DNA of 64,000 nt, from assembly GCF_024971095.1 (NCBI RefSeq), contig NZ_CP069717.1:1922001-1986000 (forward strand), written 5' to 3'. The notes under the pieces are model-generated. The model saw only the letters and a list, made by a program, of their open reading frames with translations, had not been told where the DNA came from and ran no database searches. Positions 31,592-40,663 of the stretch are shown piece after piece. The translations under genes were made by a program, and so were the position numbers. How positions within the stretch are numbered: the stretch's first letter is position 1; each line of letters starts with the position of its first letter. This DNA comes from Microbacterium neungamense (GTDB lineage: Bacteria; Actinomycetota; Actinomycetes; Actinomycetales; Microbacteriaceae).

Positions 31592-32188
31592 ATGCCGACC
31601 GAGCCGGAGCAGCAGAAGCGGGCACTGCGCGCCGAGCTGCGGGAACGCCGCCAGCTGCTCTCGCCCGCGCAGCGCGAGAGCGCCGAGGCGGGTATCGCCC
31701 GGCAGCTGGACGAGCTGGTCGACCGCCTCGGAGCGCGCTCGGTGTCCTGCTTCCTGTCCACGACCTCCGAGCCGGGGACCCGCGAGTTCGTGCGGAACGC
31801 GGTGCGACGCGGCATCCGTGTCCTGCTCCCGATCACGCGGACCGACGGCCTGCTGGACTGGGCCGTCGCCGACGACCCGGACGACGTCGCGGAGGGGATG
31901 TTCGGTCTGCCCGAGCCGACCGGGGAGGTCCTCGGCCCCATCGCGGTGGACGATGTGGACCTCATGATCATCCCCGCCGCGGCGGTGGACCGCACCGGAA
32001 CACGCCTGGGCTGGGGCCGCGGCTACTTCGACAAGACCATCGGCTCGATGCAGAAGTGCCCCCCGGTGTACGCGGTGATCTATGATTCCGAGGTACTCGA
32101 CACCCTGCCGCGCGAGGTGCACGACCAGCCGGTCGACGGCATCGTCACGCCGACGCAGACCATCGTGCTCTCCCCGGAGCGGCACTGA
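31592..32188 (+). CDS. 5-formyltetrahydrofolate cyclo-ligase
   Basis: A 198-residue enzyme that converts 5-formyl-THF to 5,10-methenyl-THF with ATP. The N-terminal KRALRAELRERRQLLS helix is typical, as is the nucleotide-binding region near the C-terminus, GTRLGWGRGYFDKTI. FLSTTSEPGTREFV and VDLMIIPAAAVDR are further family strands. An FmdB-family gene follows after 15 bp, then mscL, a gene order widespread in actinobacteria. The start at the ATG at 31592 lies 59 bp from divergent galU. Confidence 0.92.
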   Translation: MPTEPEQQKRALRAELRERRQLLSPAQRESAEAGIARQLDELVDRLGARSVSCFLSTTSEPGTREFVRNAVRRGIRVLLPITRTDGLLDWAVADDPDDVAEGMFGLPEPTGEVLGPIAVDDVDLMIIPAAAVDRTGTRLGWGRGYFDKTIGSMQKCPPVYAVIYDSEVLDTLPREVHDQPVDGIVTPTQTIVLSPERH

Positions 32189-32203
32189 CAACGGAGATTG
32201 CGC

Positions 32204-32476
32204 ATGCCCACCTACGCCTACGCCTGCACGGCCTGCGACCACCGGTTCGACGCCGTGCAGAGCTTCACCGACGACGCGCTCACGCTGTGCCCCGAATGCG
32301 GCGGCCGGCTGCGCAAGCAGTACGGCTCCGTCGGCGTGACGTTCAACGGCTCCGGCTTCTACCGCACCGACTCGCGCGGCGATGCTGGTGCGAAGGCTGC
32401 CTCCCCGGCATCATCGAAGACGGATTCTTCGTCGAGCGCCGCACCGGCGCCCGCGAAGGCCGCGGCCTCGGCCTGA
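32204..32476 (+). CDS. FmdB-family zinc-ribbon protein
   Basis: A 90-residue protein with an N-terminal zinc ribbon: YACTACDHRFD and LCPECGGRLRKQY supply the two CxxC pairs. GVTFNGSGFYRTDSR is the conserved continuation, followed by a Ser/Ala/Pro-rich disordered tail. FmdB-like proteins are named as regulators of formamidase genes, but most have no known role. The start at 32204 is the ATG 15 bp after the cyclo-ligase stop, with GGAG upstream. Confidence 0.88.
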   Translation: MPTYAYACTACDHRFDAVQSFTDDALTLCPECGGRLRKQYGSVGVTFNGSGFYRTDSRGDAGAKAASPASSKTDSSSSAAPAPAKAAASA

Positions 32477-32506
32477 GGTCGCCCGTCTCTGAATAGGGGA
32501 GGACCC

Positions 32507-32887
32507 ATGCTCAAGGGATTCAAGGAATTCATCGCCCAGGGCAACGTGATCGACCTGGCCGTCGCGGTCGTCATCGGCGCCGCGTTCTCGGCCATCGTCA
32601 CCGCGATCGTCGACAACCTGATCAACCCGATCATCGGGCTGCTGTTCAACGCCGAGGACCTCAGCAACGTGAAGCTGGGCGTCATCGGCATCGGCGCGAT
32701 CATCGGGGCGGTCATCAACTTCCTCGCCGTCGCTCTCATCGTGTACCTCGTGTTCGTCATGCCGATGAACAAGTACCGTGAGCGCCAGGCGGCGAAGAAC
32801 CCGGCCGTCGAGGAGGAGACCCTCCCGACCGAGCAGGAGCTGCTGATCGAGATCCGCGACGAGCTGCGCAGGAGCGCTGCCCGCTGA
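32507..32887 (+). CDS. mscL: Large-conductance mechanosensitive channel MscL
   Basis: A 126-residue pentameric emergency-release channel in the cytoplasmic membrane that opens on osmotic downshock. The amphipathic N-terminal helix (LKGFKEFIAQGNVID) and the first membrane helix LAVAVVIGAAFSAIVTAIVD are canonical. The second helix, IGAIIGAVINFLAVALIVYL, and the charged C-terminal bundle follow. AGGGGAGG lies a few bases before the ATG at 32507. A strong hairpin follows the stop. Confidence 0.95.
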   Translation: MLKGFKEFIAQGNVIDLAVAVVIGAAFSAIVTAIVDNLINPIIGLLFNAEDLSNVKLGVIGIGAIIGAVINFLAVALIVYLVFVMPMNKYRERQAAKNPAVEEETLPTEQELLIEIRDELRRSAAR

Positions 32888-32897
32888 TCCGGTCACC

Positions 32898-32932
32898 GAC
32901 GCCCCCGGCCGCCCTCCGCCGCCGGGGGCGTC
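32898..32932. terminator. Intrinsic-type terminator after mscL
   Basis: GACGCCCCCGG pairs with CCGGGGGCGTC around a 13-base loop, 10 bp after the mscL stop. It also lies downstream of the convergent small gene ending at 32948, so it probably works in both directions. Confidence 0.8.
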
Positions 32933-32947
32933 GTCGTGTCCGCCGGC

Positions 32948-33196
32948 TCAGTAGTGCGGCGGGACCTCGCGGAGCATCCGCTCGTCGTTGGGCCCGGATG
33001 CCGGGGCGGCGCCGGTGCGCGAACGGGCGACCCGCGGCGGGGCCGCATCCGGCGCGGCAGGATCCGGCGCCGCGTCGGACACCGCTTCGGAGCCCGGCCG
33101 CGACTCGGGGTCCGGGTCCGTGCCGGGGGCCGGGGTCAGCCGGGCGCGGCGCGCGCCCGGAACGCGCTCGATCCGCTGGCGGCGGCTCTCAGGCAT
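32948..33196 (-). CDS. Small disordered protein behind the helicase-like gene
   Basis: An 82-residue protein, Arg-rich at the start (PESRRQRIERVPGARRARL), Asp/Pro/Ala-rich in the middle and ending in GPNDERMLREVPPHY. The ATG at 33196 overlaps the 3' end of the helicase-like gene by 8 bp, which supports translational coupling. No domain is recognisable. The sharply defined C-terminal motif suggests a conserved short peptide at its end; function unknown. Confidence 0.55.
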   Translation of the reverse strand: MPESRRQRIERVPGARRARLTPAPGTDPDPESRPGSEAVSDAAPDPAAPDAAPPRVARSRTGAAPASGPNDERMLREVPPHY

Positions 33197-36100
33197 CCGC
33201 GTCCCCAAGGTCGATCGGCTCGGTGTCGTGCTCGGCGCGGACCGCGTCCTCCTGGATGCCGAGCACCGAGGCGATGCGGGTGGCGACCGAGGCCGGGTCG
33301 CTGTACAGGTCGAAGGCGTGCACCCGCACGTAGTGCCAGCCGAGCCGGCGCAGCACCTGGGGGCGCAGGCGCAGGCTCTCGCGCAGCGATTCGCCGCGGG
33401 ACTCCGGGTCGGATTCGATCACCACGGCCCGGCCGGCGTGCTGGGCGACCAGCGGCAGCAGCCCGCGGTAGTCGACGTCCACCGAGGCGCCCAGGCGGCG
33501 CAGCTCGCGGGCGAGCGCGAGCGTGAGCGGGTCGGCGAGGTCCTCCAGCCGCGCGTCGCGCCCGCGGGCGGCGAGCCCGCCGAGAATCGACATCAGCGTG
33601 GCGGCGCCATGCTCGAGGCGGCCCTCGTCGAAGGCGGAGGGGCGGATGCACGACACGATCACCATCGACCGGCGGGCGCGCGTCATGCCGACCGTGAGCA
33701 GGCGCTCTCCGTCGGGCTGGGACAGGTCGCCGAAGTCGCTGAGCACGCGGCCGTGCTTGGTGAGACCGTAGCCCAGCGAGAAGATCACCCGGTCGCGGCT
33801 CTCCGCGACGGACTCCTCGAGGGTCAGCACCGCGAACGGCTCCGCGGAGTCGCGACCGACGAAGTCGGCCACGTCGGACCGGCCCGCGAACGCGCTGGTG
33901 ACTGCGGCCCGCACGCGCTCGGCGTGCCGCCGGCTGGCGGTGACCACCATCAGCGACTCGGTCGGCCGGTGCACCGCGTGCTCGACGACGAGCGTCACCA
34001 CGCGGGCGACCTCCGCGTCGGGACTCTCCACCGCACCGGTGACCGGGTCGGGCGTGCCCACCCCGCCCTCGACGTAGTCGACGGTGAGGCTGCCGCGGCC
34101 GAGGTACGAGCCCGCCCACGGCAGCGACACGATCTCCCCGCCATAGAACGCGTCGTTGATGAGCTCCGCGAGATCCTCGCCGCCGGCGCGGTAGCTGCGG
34201 GTGAGGGTCATCACCGGGAACAGCTCGGCGAGCCGCTCGAACACCGACACGTCGTCGAACGGCACCTCCGGCTCCCACTCCGACGCAGGGTCGGTCGCCA
34301 GCTGGAACGGGGTCGGCTTCTGCGTGACCGGGTCGCCGAAGGCGACCACCTGCCGCGCGCGGCGGATGGCCGGCGCCGCCTCGGTGAGGTTGATCGCGGC
34401 CGCGTCGACCAGCAGCACCAGGTCGAACTCGACGGATTCCGGGATCGCCGGCACCTCGTACGGGGACGCGATCCACACCGGCGCGAGCACCCGCATCAGC
34501 GTCGGGGCGACTGCCGCGATCTCGGCGGGCGTCGCCTCCCCGGTCTTCAGCGCCGAGCGCAGGTGCCGCGCCTCCTCGGGCTCGTCGACGATCGCGATCC
34601 GCCACTGGCTGGCCAGGTTCCACGCCAGCAGAGGGCCGGCGAGCCCGGTGTGCGCCTCGTCCACGAGCCGGAAGTCGCGTTCGAGCCGGTCCACGACGGC
34701 GGTGTTCGCGCCGAGCAGCGCCCGGTCGTCCTGCAGGGCGCGCTCCAGCAGCGACTGCCACCAGGCGAACTCGAGCTCGTCAGCCACGCGGTCCTCGGGG
34801 ACGTGCCGGATCGAGAGGTCCGCCAGCAGCGGCCCCAGGCCGAGCTCGGCGAGCGAGTCGCGGATGCGGGTGCGCTCCACCAGGTTGTCGAAGACGTCCG
34901 ATTTCGCGGCCAGGCCGGACAGCGTCCGCAGCAGCCGGGCCACGGGCAGCGAGGCCAGCGGCTCCCGGCGGCCGAGCGCGGCGTCCAGCTCCGAGAGCTC
35001 GGCGTTCACGCGCTGCCACGCCACCGCGACGTCCGCCAGTCCCAGCGGCACCTGCGGGGCGACGCCCGCCTCGACGTAGCGCTGCCACTGCGTGCGCTGC
35101 TGCTGGATGCGCAGCAGCGCCTCGTGCATCTCGCTGACGTGCGCGCCGGGGCGGACGTATTCGCGGGCCAGCCGCTTCAGGCGCCGGCGGTTCGCCGCCG
35201 ACATGCCGGGGGCGTCCCGGCGGGAGCCGTGCGCCTGGATGAGCTCGCCGAGGGGGCGCTCGAAGACGGTGGGGCTGAACCGGTCGAGGGAGTCGCGGAT
35301 GCCCTGCAGCAGGCGCAGGTACTCCCCCAGCTCCTCGACCGTGGAGAACGGGCGCATGCTGGTCTGCGCGATGAGCTCGTAGCCGCGTTCCAGCAGAGAC
35401 GGCACGGCGCTGGCGTGCAGCCGCCCGGCGAGGGCGTGCGCCGCCCGCGCCGCCTCGGTGGTCTCGAAGCTGACGCCGTACCAGGGCGAGTCGTCGGGGC
35501 CGAAGCGGAACTCGCCGAGCCGCGCGGCCGTGGTGAGCGCCTCGGCGGCCGGTCCCCGGTCGGATGCCAGGCGCTCCAGCGCGTCCATGCTCAGCCGTGC
35601 CGTCGTGGACGGCGGGACGGGCAGGGAGGCGAGCCGGGTGAGGTGCCGGGTGGCGTCCAGGACGGAGGCGCCGGTGCGCCCCACCGGTGAGGTGAGCGCG
35701 GTGCGGTAGTCGCGCAGCACGGCGCGCAGCCGCACCAGCGCATCGTCCACCTCGGCCACCTTGGGCTGCGTCGCCTTCTCGCAGCGTCCGATCGCGCGGA
35801 TGAGGTCGCGGCGCAGGTTCGCCGGCGAGACGGCCAGGCCGTCCAGGCCGATGCCCGCGAGCCGGTGCCGGACGCCGTCGAGTGTGGAGCGGCGGGCTGA
35901 GACGACGAGCACCCGGCGGCCGGCGCGGACCGCCGCACCGAGCGCGTTGATCACGGTCTGCGTGCCGCCGGTGCCGGGGAGCGTGGAGACGACGAGCGAG
36001 TGGCCGGCCGCGATCCGCGCCAGCACCTGCTCCTGCTCGGCATCCGCATCCAGGAGCAGGTTGTCGGATGCCGGTGCCCGCTCGTCCGGCCCGACGATCT

Positions 36101-36905
36101 CCGGCTCCGGGCGCGGGGCGGTGACCTGCTCGCGGTCGGCGCGGTGCCCGGCGAGGGCGTTCAGCACGGGATGGTCGAGGGAGGCCAGGTCGCGCACCAT
36201 CGGAGCGGCGACGTCGGCGAAGGTGGACACCACCAGGCGCGGCTGCACGGCGAAGGTGTCGATGGACTGGGTGAGCGCGCGCAGCTGATCGATCACCGGC
36301 TGCGGTTTGAAGATGCCGCCGTCGTAGGCGAGGGCGGCGAGGCCGACCGGGTCGAGGCTGAGGCCGAAGTGCTCGCGCGCCACCCGCACGAGCTCCGGGT
36401 TGACCTCGAAGGCGCCCTGCAGCTTCAGTTCGAAATCGGCGTGGTGCCGGCGGATCGCGAGCGGGCGCAGCAGCACCGGGGCGGAGAACTCGGCGCCGCC
36501 GAGCCGCCAGCGGGCGAGACCGACGGCCAGGCGCACCGCGTCGATGCCGCGGACCGTGCGCAGCTCGGTGTTGCGGGCGGTGATGCGCTCGGCGGCCATG
36601 CGCGCGGTGCGCAGCCCGACCTCGTCGCGGAACAGGTTGGAGAGCAGGGTGGAGCGTCCGGTGATGAACTGCGGCAGGCTCCCGGGATGGGCCTTGGAGA
36701 TGTCGATCCCGGCCTCGGGCGTGTCCCGGTAGGTCACCAGCGGGGAGGGTCCGCCGAGATCGGCCGCCTCGGCGCGGCGGCGGGTGCGCTCCGCCTCGGC
36801 GGCGTGGGCGATGCCGACGCCGGTCGATGAGTCGCTGAGCTCACCGAGGGTCACCGCGGCATCCGTTCCTGCGCTCTCCGCAGACTTCGCCTCTCGTCGC
36901 CACAC
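33189..36905 (-). CDS. SF1 helicase-like protein with degenerate ATPase motifs and C-terminal Vsr-like nuclease domain
   Basis: A 1238-residue protein with the outline of DNA2/Upf1-type SF1 helicases. An N-terminal domain of about 280 residues precedes the first RecA-like motif, and the second RecA domain has SRDRVIFSLGYG then LTVGMTRARRSMVIVS. The C-terminal 100 residues (LRRLGASVDVDYRG to LGWHYVRVHAFDLY) match the MTES_1575/Vsr-like endonuclease domain with its Asp/Glu core (VVIESDPES). The ATPase looks inactive: Walker A reads GTGGTQT (311-317) without Lys, and the Walker B position reads LLVDAA without Glu. The start is GTG 36905. It is followed by an overlapping small gene. Confidence 0.82.
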   Translation of the reverse strand: MWRREAKSAESAGTDAAVTLGELSDSSTGVGIAHAAEAERTRRRAEAADLGGPSPLVTYRDTPEAGIDISKAHPGSLPQFITGRSTLLSNLFRDEVGLRTARMAAERITARNTELRTVRGIDAVRLAVGLARWRLGGAEFSAPVLLRPLAIRRHHADFELKLQGAFEVNPELVRVAREHFGLSLDPVGLAALAYDGGIFKPQPVIDQLRALTQSIDTFAVQPRLVVSTFADVAAPMVRDLASLDHPVLNALAGHRADREQVTAPRPEPEIVGPDERAPASDNLLLDADAEQEQVLARIAAGHSLVVSTLPGTGGTQTVINALGAAVRAGRRVLVVSARRSTLDGVRHRLAGIGLDGLAVSPANLRRDLIRAIGRCEKATQPKVAEVDDALVRLRAVLRDYRTALTSPVGRTGASVLDATRHLTRLASLPVPPSTTARLSMDALERLASDRGPAAEALTTAARLGEFRFGPDDSPWYGVSFETTEAARAAHALAGRLHASAVPSLLERGYELIAQTSMRPFSTVEELGEYLRLLQGIRDSLDRFSPTVFERPLGELIQAHGSRRDAPGMSAANRRRLKRLAREYVRPGAHVSEMHEALLRIQQQRTQWQRYVEAGVAPQVPLGLADVAVAWQRVNAELSELDAALGRREPLASLPVARLLRTLSGLAAKSDVFDNLVERTRIRDSLAELGLGPLLADLSIRHVPEDRVADELEFAWWQSLLERALQDDRALLGANTAVVDRLERDFRLVDEAHTGLAGPLLAWNLASQWRIAIVDEPEEARHLRSALKTGEATPAEIAAVAPTLMRVLAPVWIASPYEVPAIPESVEFDLVLLVDAAAINLTEAAPAIRRARQVVAFGDPVTQKPTPFQLATDPASEWEPEVPFDDVSVFERLAELFPVMTLTRSYRAGGEDLAELINDAFYGGEIVSLPWAGSYLGRGSLTVDYVEGGVGTPDPVTGAVESPDAEVARVVTLVVEHAVHRPTESLMVVTASRRHAERVRAAVTSAFAGRSDVADFVGRDSAEPFAVLTLEESVAESRDRVIFSLGYGLTKHGRVLSDFGDLSQPDGERLLTVGMTRARRSMVIVSCIRPSAFDEGRLEHGAATLMSILGGLAARGRDARLEDLADPLTLALARELRRLGASVDVDYRGLLPLVAQHAGRAVVIESDPESRGESLRESLRLRPQVLRRLGWHYVRVHAFDLYSDPASVATRIASVLGIQEDAVRAEHDTEPIDLGDADA

Positions 36906-37063
36906 ACGGAAAGCCTAGGCGCGACACGCCGGTCCGTGCGGTATCCCCGCCGGATCGGGCCGAATTCCCGGACGTTCTGCACAGCCGCATCCTCGTCGCG
37001 GGTTCTCCCCCGTTCCCGGCCGGCGGCGCGCCGGAGCGGGAGCGCCGGGGCCAGGATGGGTGC

Positions 37064-37612
37064 ATGAGGTACCGCTACGACTTCGTGCCGACGCCGTTCG
37101 GCGACGGGCTGGCCGTGTTCTCGGACGACGGCATCGTCGGGTTCGACCTGTCCGAGGCGGAGGATCCCACCGTCCCGTGGCTGCTGGAGGGGTTCAGCCG
37201 CCGGCTCGGCTCGGCGCCCGAGCACGATCCCGGGGCGGCGGACGAACTGGCGCACCTGCTGGATGCGTACTTCGACGGCGCGCCGATCCGCTTCGACGAT
37301 CATCTCCGCTTCGACTGGCGCCTGGTCGACGGCTTCGCCCGCGCGGCGCTGCAGGCCGTGTGCGAGATCCCGTGGGGCGAGACGATGAGCTACGGCGAGG
37401 TCGCGGTGCGCGCGGGCAGCCCCGGGGCCGCGCGCGCGGTGGGCACCGCCTGCCGGGAGACGCCGTTCTCGGTCATCGTGCCGGTGCACCGCGTCATCCG
37501 CGCCGACGGGACGCCGGGGCACTACGGCGCGTATCCGGAGCGGAAGCGCTTCCTGCTCGACCTCGAACGCGAAGCCGGTCCGAGGCGTGACCCGACGGAC
37601 CCCGGCGTGTAG
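37064..37612 (+). CDS. Alkyltransferase-like protein (MGMT fold without the catalytic Cys)
   Basis: A 182-residue protein with the O6-methylguanine-DNA methyltransferase fold: PWGETMSYGEVAVRAGSPGA is the DNA-binding helix-turn-helix, followed by RAVGTACRETPFSVIVP. The active-site PCHRV motif reads PVHRV at 140-144, so the alkyl-accepting Cys is Val. Proteins with this change (ATL type) bind alkylated guanine and hand it to nucleotide excision repair instead of repairing it themselves. The N-terminal domain (TPFGDGLAVFSDDGIVGFDL) is present, which shorter ATLs lack. It is a single gene divergent from the helicase-like gene. Confidence 0.85.
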   Translation: MRYRYDFVPTPFGDGLAVFSDDGIVGFDLSEAEDPTVPWLLEGFSRRLGSAPEHDPGAADELAHLLDAYFDGAPIRFDDHLRFDWRLVDGFARAALQAVCEIPWGETMSYGEVAVRAGSPGAARAVGTACRETPFSVIVPVHRVIRADGTPGHYGAYPERKRFLLDLEREAGPRRDPTDPGV

Positions 37613-37630
37613 GCCGCCGGGGTCCGTCGG
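37592..37630. terminator. Bidirectional terminator overlapping the alkyltransferase-like stop codon
   Basis: CCGACGGACCCCGGCG and its complement form a perfect 16-bp stem with a 7-base loop that contains the TAG stop codon of the gene on the plus strand. The convergent acetate-symporter gene ends at 37684, so both transcripts can end here. Confidence 0.85.
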
Positions 37631-37683
37631 GTGCGGGCGTCCGCCGGATCGGGACCGGCGTCAGCATCCGTCATCGGCTACGA

Positions 37684-39303
37684 TCAGTGCTCCACCGCCT
37701 TCTCCGCGCCGAAGCCGGTCAGGGAGCGCACGTCCATCTCGGCAGCGAGCGCGCGCGACTCGGTGTGCCGGGCGGTGACCGTGCCGATCCAGCCCAGCAG
37801 GAAGCCGAGCGGGATGGAGATGATGCCCGGGTTGTTCAGCGGGAAGATCGCGATGTCGATGCCGGGGATCATCGACTTCTCCCCGCCGGAGAACACCGGG
37901 GAGATGACGATCAGGCCGACCGCGGAGATCAGGCCGCCGTACATGCTCCACACCGCACCGCGGGTGTTGAACCGGCGCCAGAACAGCGAGTAGAGGATGG
38001 TCGGCAGGTTCGCGGATGCCGCGACCGCGAACGCCAGTGCCACCAGGAACGCGATGTTCTGGCCCTGCGCCGCGATGCCGCCGAGGATCGCAAGGATGCC
38101 GATCACGACCACCGTGCGGCGGGCGACCCGCACCTCCCCGTTCGGGTCGGCGGTGTGGTTGCCGTCCTTGTCGCGCTTGATCACGTTGGCGTAGATGTCG
38201 TGCGCGAAGGACGCCGCCGCGGTGATCGTGAGCCCGGCGACGACCGCGAGGATCGTCGCGAACGCCACGGCCGAGATGAAGCCGAGCAGGATCGGGCCGC
38301 CGAGGGCCTGGGCCAGCAGCGGCGCCGCGGAGTTCACGCCGCCGGGGGCGGCCAGGATGTTCTCCGGTCCGACCAGCGCCCCGGCGCCGTAGCCGAGCAC
38401 CAGGGTGAGCAGGTAGAACAGACCGATCAGCCAGATCGCCCACACCACCGACCGCCGCGCCTCCTTGGCCGTCGGCACGGTGTAGAAGCGCATCAGCACG
38501 TGCGGCAGGCCGGCGGTGCCGAGCACGAGCGCCATCCCCAGGGAGAGGAAGTCGAGCGGGTTCGCGCCGTACTGCAGGCCAGGGCCGAGCACCTTCTCGC
38601 CCTGCGGCGAGGCCTCGACGGCCGCGCCGAGCAGCGCGTTCAGGCTGAAGCCGTGCAGCGCGAGCACCCACAGCGTCATCGCGATGGCGCCCGCGATGAG
38701 CAGCACCGCCTTCACGATCTGCACCCACGTGGTGCCCTTCATCCCGCCGATGAGGACGTACAGGATCATCAGCACGCCGACCACGGCGATCACCAGGGAC
38801 TGCCCGATCTGGGTGTCGATGCCGAGCAGCAGGGACACCAGGCCGCCGGCGCCGGACATCTGCGCGAGCAGGTAGAAGAAGCACACCGCGAGGGTCGTGA
38901 TCGCGGCGGCCAGGCGGACCGGGCGCTGCTGCAGCCGGAACGACAGCACGTCGGCCATGGTGAACTTGCCGGTGTTGCGCATCAGCTCCGCGACGAGCAG
39001 CAGCGCCACCAGCCACGCGACCAGGAACCCGATGGAGTACAGGAACCCGTCGTAGCCGTTCACGGCGATCGCCCCGCAGATGCCGAGGAAGGATGCCGCG
39101 GACAGGTAGTCGCCGGCGATCGCGAAGCCGTTCTGCGGTCCGCTGAAGGAGCGGCCTGCGGCATAGTAGTCGGCCGCGGTCTTGTTGTTGCGGCTGGCGC
39201 GGATGACGATGAACAGCGTCACCGCCACGAATGCGCCGAAGATCGCGATGTTGAGGACGGGGTCGTTCTGGACCGTCTCCGCGGCGATGATCGTGGTGCT
39301 CAT
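37684..39303 (-). CDS. actP: Acetate/monocarboxylate:cation symporter (SSS family, ActP-like)
   Basis: A 539-residue sodium:solute symporter with about 13 membrane helices. The ActP-type opening (AADYYAAGRSFSGPQNGFAI, then AGDYLSAASFLGI) and GGMKGTTWVQIVKAVLLIAG match the acetate-permease branch. LPHVLMRFYTVPTAKEARRS is another conserved loop. Its ATG overlaps the stop of the preceding DUF485 gene (ATGA), the usual partner in actP operons. It imports acetate or short monocarboxylates. The LuxR-type regulator gene that is divergent from this pair may control it. Confidence 0.92.
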   Translation of the reverse strand: MSTTIIAAETVQNDPVLNIAIFGAFVAVTLFIVIRASRNNKTAADYYAAGRSFSGPQNGFAIAGDYLSAASFLGICGAIAVNGYDGFLYSIGFLVAWLVALLLVAELMRNTGKFTMADVLSFRLQQRPVRLAAAITTLAVCFFYLLAQMSGAGGLVSLLLGIDTQIGQSLVIAVVGVLMILYVLIGGMKGTTWVQIVKAVLLIAGAIAMTLWVLALHGFSLNALLGAAVEASPQGEKVLGPGLQYGANPLDFLSLGMALVLGTAGLPHVLMRFYTVPTAKEARRSVVWAIWLIGLFYLLTLVLGYGAGALVGPENILAAPGGVNSAAPLLAQALGGPILLGFISAVAFATILAVVAGLTITAAASFAHDIYANVIKRDKDGNHTADPNGEVRVARRTVVVIGILAILGGIAAQGQNIAFLVALAFAVAASANLPTILYSLFWRRFNTRGAVWSMYGGLISAVGLIVISPVFSGGEKSMIPGIDIAIFPLNNPGIISIPLGFLLGWIGTVTARHTESRALAAEMDVRSLTGFGAEKAVEH

Positions 39304-39647
39304 GCCTTCGCCTCCGCATTCTCGAGTTCTTCACGGATCTCCTGCGCGACGGGATCCAGCCGACGATTCGCGAACGAGACGTACGCCATCGTGATGGCGA
39401 ATGTGGTGACGAACTGCCCGAGCCCGAAGAGCAGCCCGACGGTGATATCCCCCCAGACCCGCTGGCTCATGAATTCGGTGGCGAATGCCGCCAGCAGGAC
39501 GTATGCGAAATACCACAGCAGGAAGAACACCGCCAGCGGAAACACGAATGAGCGCTGCATCCGCTTCAGGTGCTGGAACTTCGGCGATTCCTCCACGGCG
39601 ATGTAATCGATCGCTCCCGGGGAATCGCCCATGACCCGATCCTTCAT
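39300..39647 (-). CDS. DUF485 membrane protein, partner of ActP
   Basis: A 115-residue inner-membrane protein with two hydrophobic helices (FVFPLAVFFLLWYFAYVLLA and VGLLFGLGQFVTTFAITMAY) in the YjcH/DUF485 pattern. QHLKRMQRSFVFP precedes the first helix. AAGGAGG sits 6 bp before the ATG at 39647, which decides this start over an ATG-like codon six codons upstream. It overlaps actP and is the first gene of the pair; DUF485 proteins accompany acetate symporters but have no proven function. Confidence 0.88.
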   Translation of the reverse strand: MKDRVMGDSPGAIDYIAVEESPKFQHLKRMQRSFVFPLAVFFLLWYFAYVLLAAFATEFMSQRVWGDITVGLLFGLGQFVTTFAITMAYVSFANRRLDPVAQEIREELENAEAKA

Positions 39648-39765
39648 GAGGCCTCCTTGCCACATGTCCGTGTCTCGCGCGGCGGCGCCGCGCGGGTGAT
39701 AAGGTCGACGCTACGAAAAGGGGAACGGCGCCGTCACCCCCGAAAGTTGGTATCCGTTGACCACG

Positions 39766-40614
39766 ATGATCCGACCCGACCCCGAGGAGCAGCTCCTCGC
39801 CGACGCGGTGCGTGAGCTGGCGCGTCGCACGCGCTTCCCCGTCACGTTCGGCGGACTGGTCGAGGACGGCGTCGTCGCGGTGACCGCGATCGTCGGCAAC
39901 CGCACGCCCAGCCTGCACGGCCTCCGGGTGCGGCCGGAGCGCGGCCTCGGCGGCCGGGCGATGATGGAGCTGCGGCCGCGGATGACCAGCGACTACCGGA
40001 CCTCCCAGCAGATCACCCACGACTACGACATGTTCGTGCTCGGCGAGGGGCTGCGCACGCTGCTCGCGATCCCCGTCGTGGTGGGCGGACGGCCGCGCGG
40101 GGTGCTCTACGCCGGGGCGTGGGAGGAGTGGCAGGTGGGCGGCGTCGCGACGGCCCCGGCCATGCAGGTCGCGGCCTCGGTGGCGACCGAGCTCGGCATC
40201 CGCGACGAGGTCGACCGGCGCCTGCACGCGCTGCCCAGCCCCGCGCAGCTGCCCCCCGCGCAGCGCGAGGAGCTGCGCGAGAGCTACGCCGAGCTGCGCA
40301 GCATCGCCGCGGACATCGCGGACGAGTCGCTTCGGGAGCGGCTCGCAGCGGTCGAGCGGCGCCTGCTGGGCCTGGCCGGCGAACCCGTCGTCCCGGCGAC
40401 GACCGGTCCGGTGCCGACGGTGCGGCTGTCCCCGCGGGAGACCGACGTGCTCGCCTGCGTGGCGCTGGGCGCCACCAATGCGGAGATCGCCGTGCGGCTC
40501 GGGCTGCGCGAGGGGACGATCAAGGCATATCTCGGCTCGGCGATGTCGAAGCTGGACGCGTCCACTCGTCACGCCGCGGTGGCGCGGGCGCGGCGGCTCG
40601 GCCTGCTCCCCTGA
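39766..40614 (+). CDS. GAF-LuxR family transcriptional regulator
   Basis: A 282-residue regulator. A GAF-like sensory domain fills about residues 10-150 (FGGLVEDGVVAVTAIVGNRT, LLAIPVVVGGRPRGVLYAG). A helical linker follows, then a LuxR helix-turn-helix at the C-terminus (LSPRETDVLACVALGATNAE, then GTIKAYLGSAMSKL). No phosphorylation domain is present, so a small ligand is the likely signal. A TTG three codons upstream is an alternative start; neither start has a strong ribosome binding site. It is divergent from the actP pair across about 120 bp, which suggests control of acetate uptake. Confidence 0.85.
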   Translation: MIRPDPEEQLLADAVRELARRTRFPVTFGGLVEDGVVAVTAIVGNRTPSLHGLRVRPERGLGGRAMMELRPRMTSDYRTSQQITHDYDMFVLGEGLRTLLAIPVVVGGRPRGVLYAGAWEEWQVGGVATAPAMQVAASVATELGIRDEVDRRLHALPSPAQLPPAQREELRESYAELRSIAADIADESLRERLAAVERRLLGLAGEPVVPATTGPVPTVRLSPRETDVLACVALGATNAEIAVRLGLREGTIKAYLGSAMSKLDASTRHAAVARARRLGLLP

Positions 40615-40663
40615 CCGGCCGACCCCGCCCGGATAATCTGGGATGCGGCCGCCGGCAGCGGCC

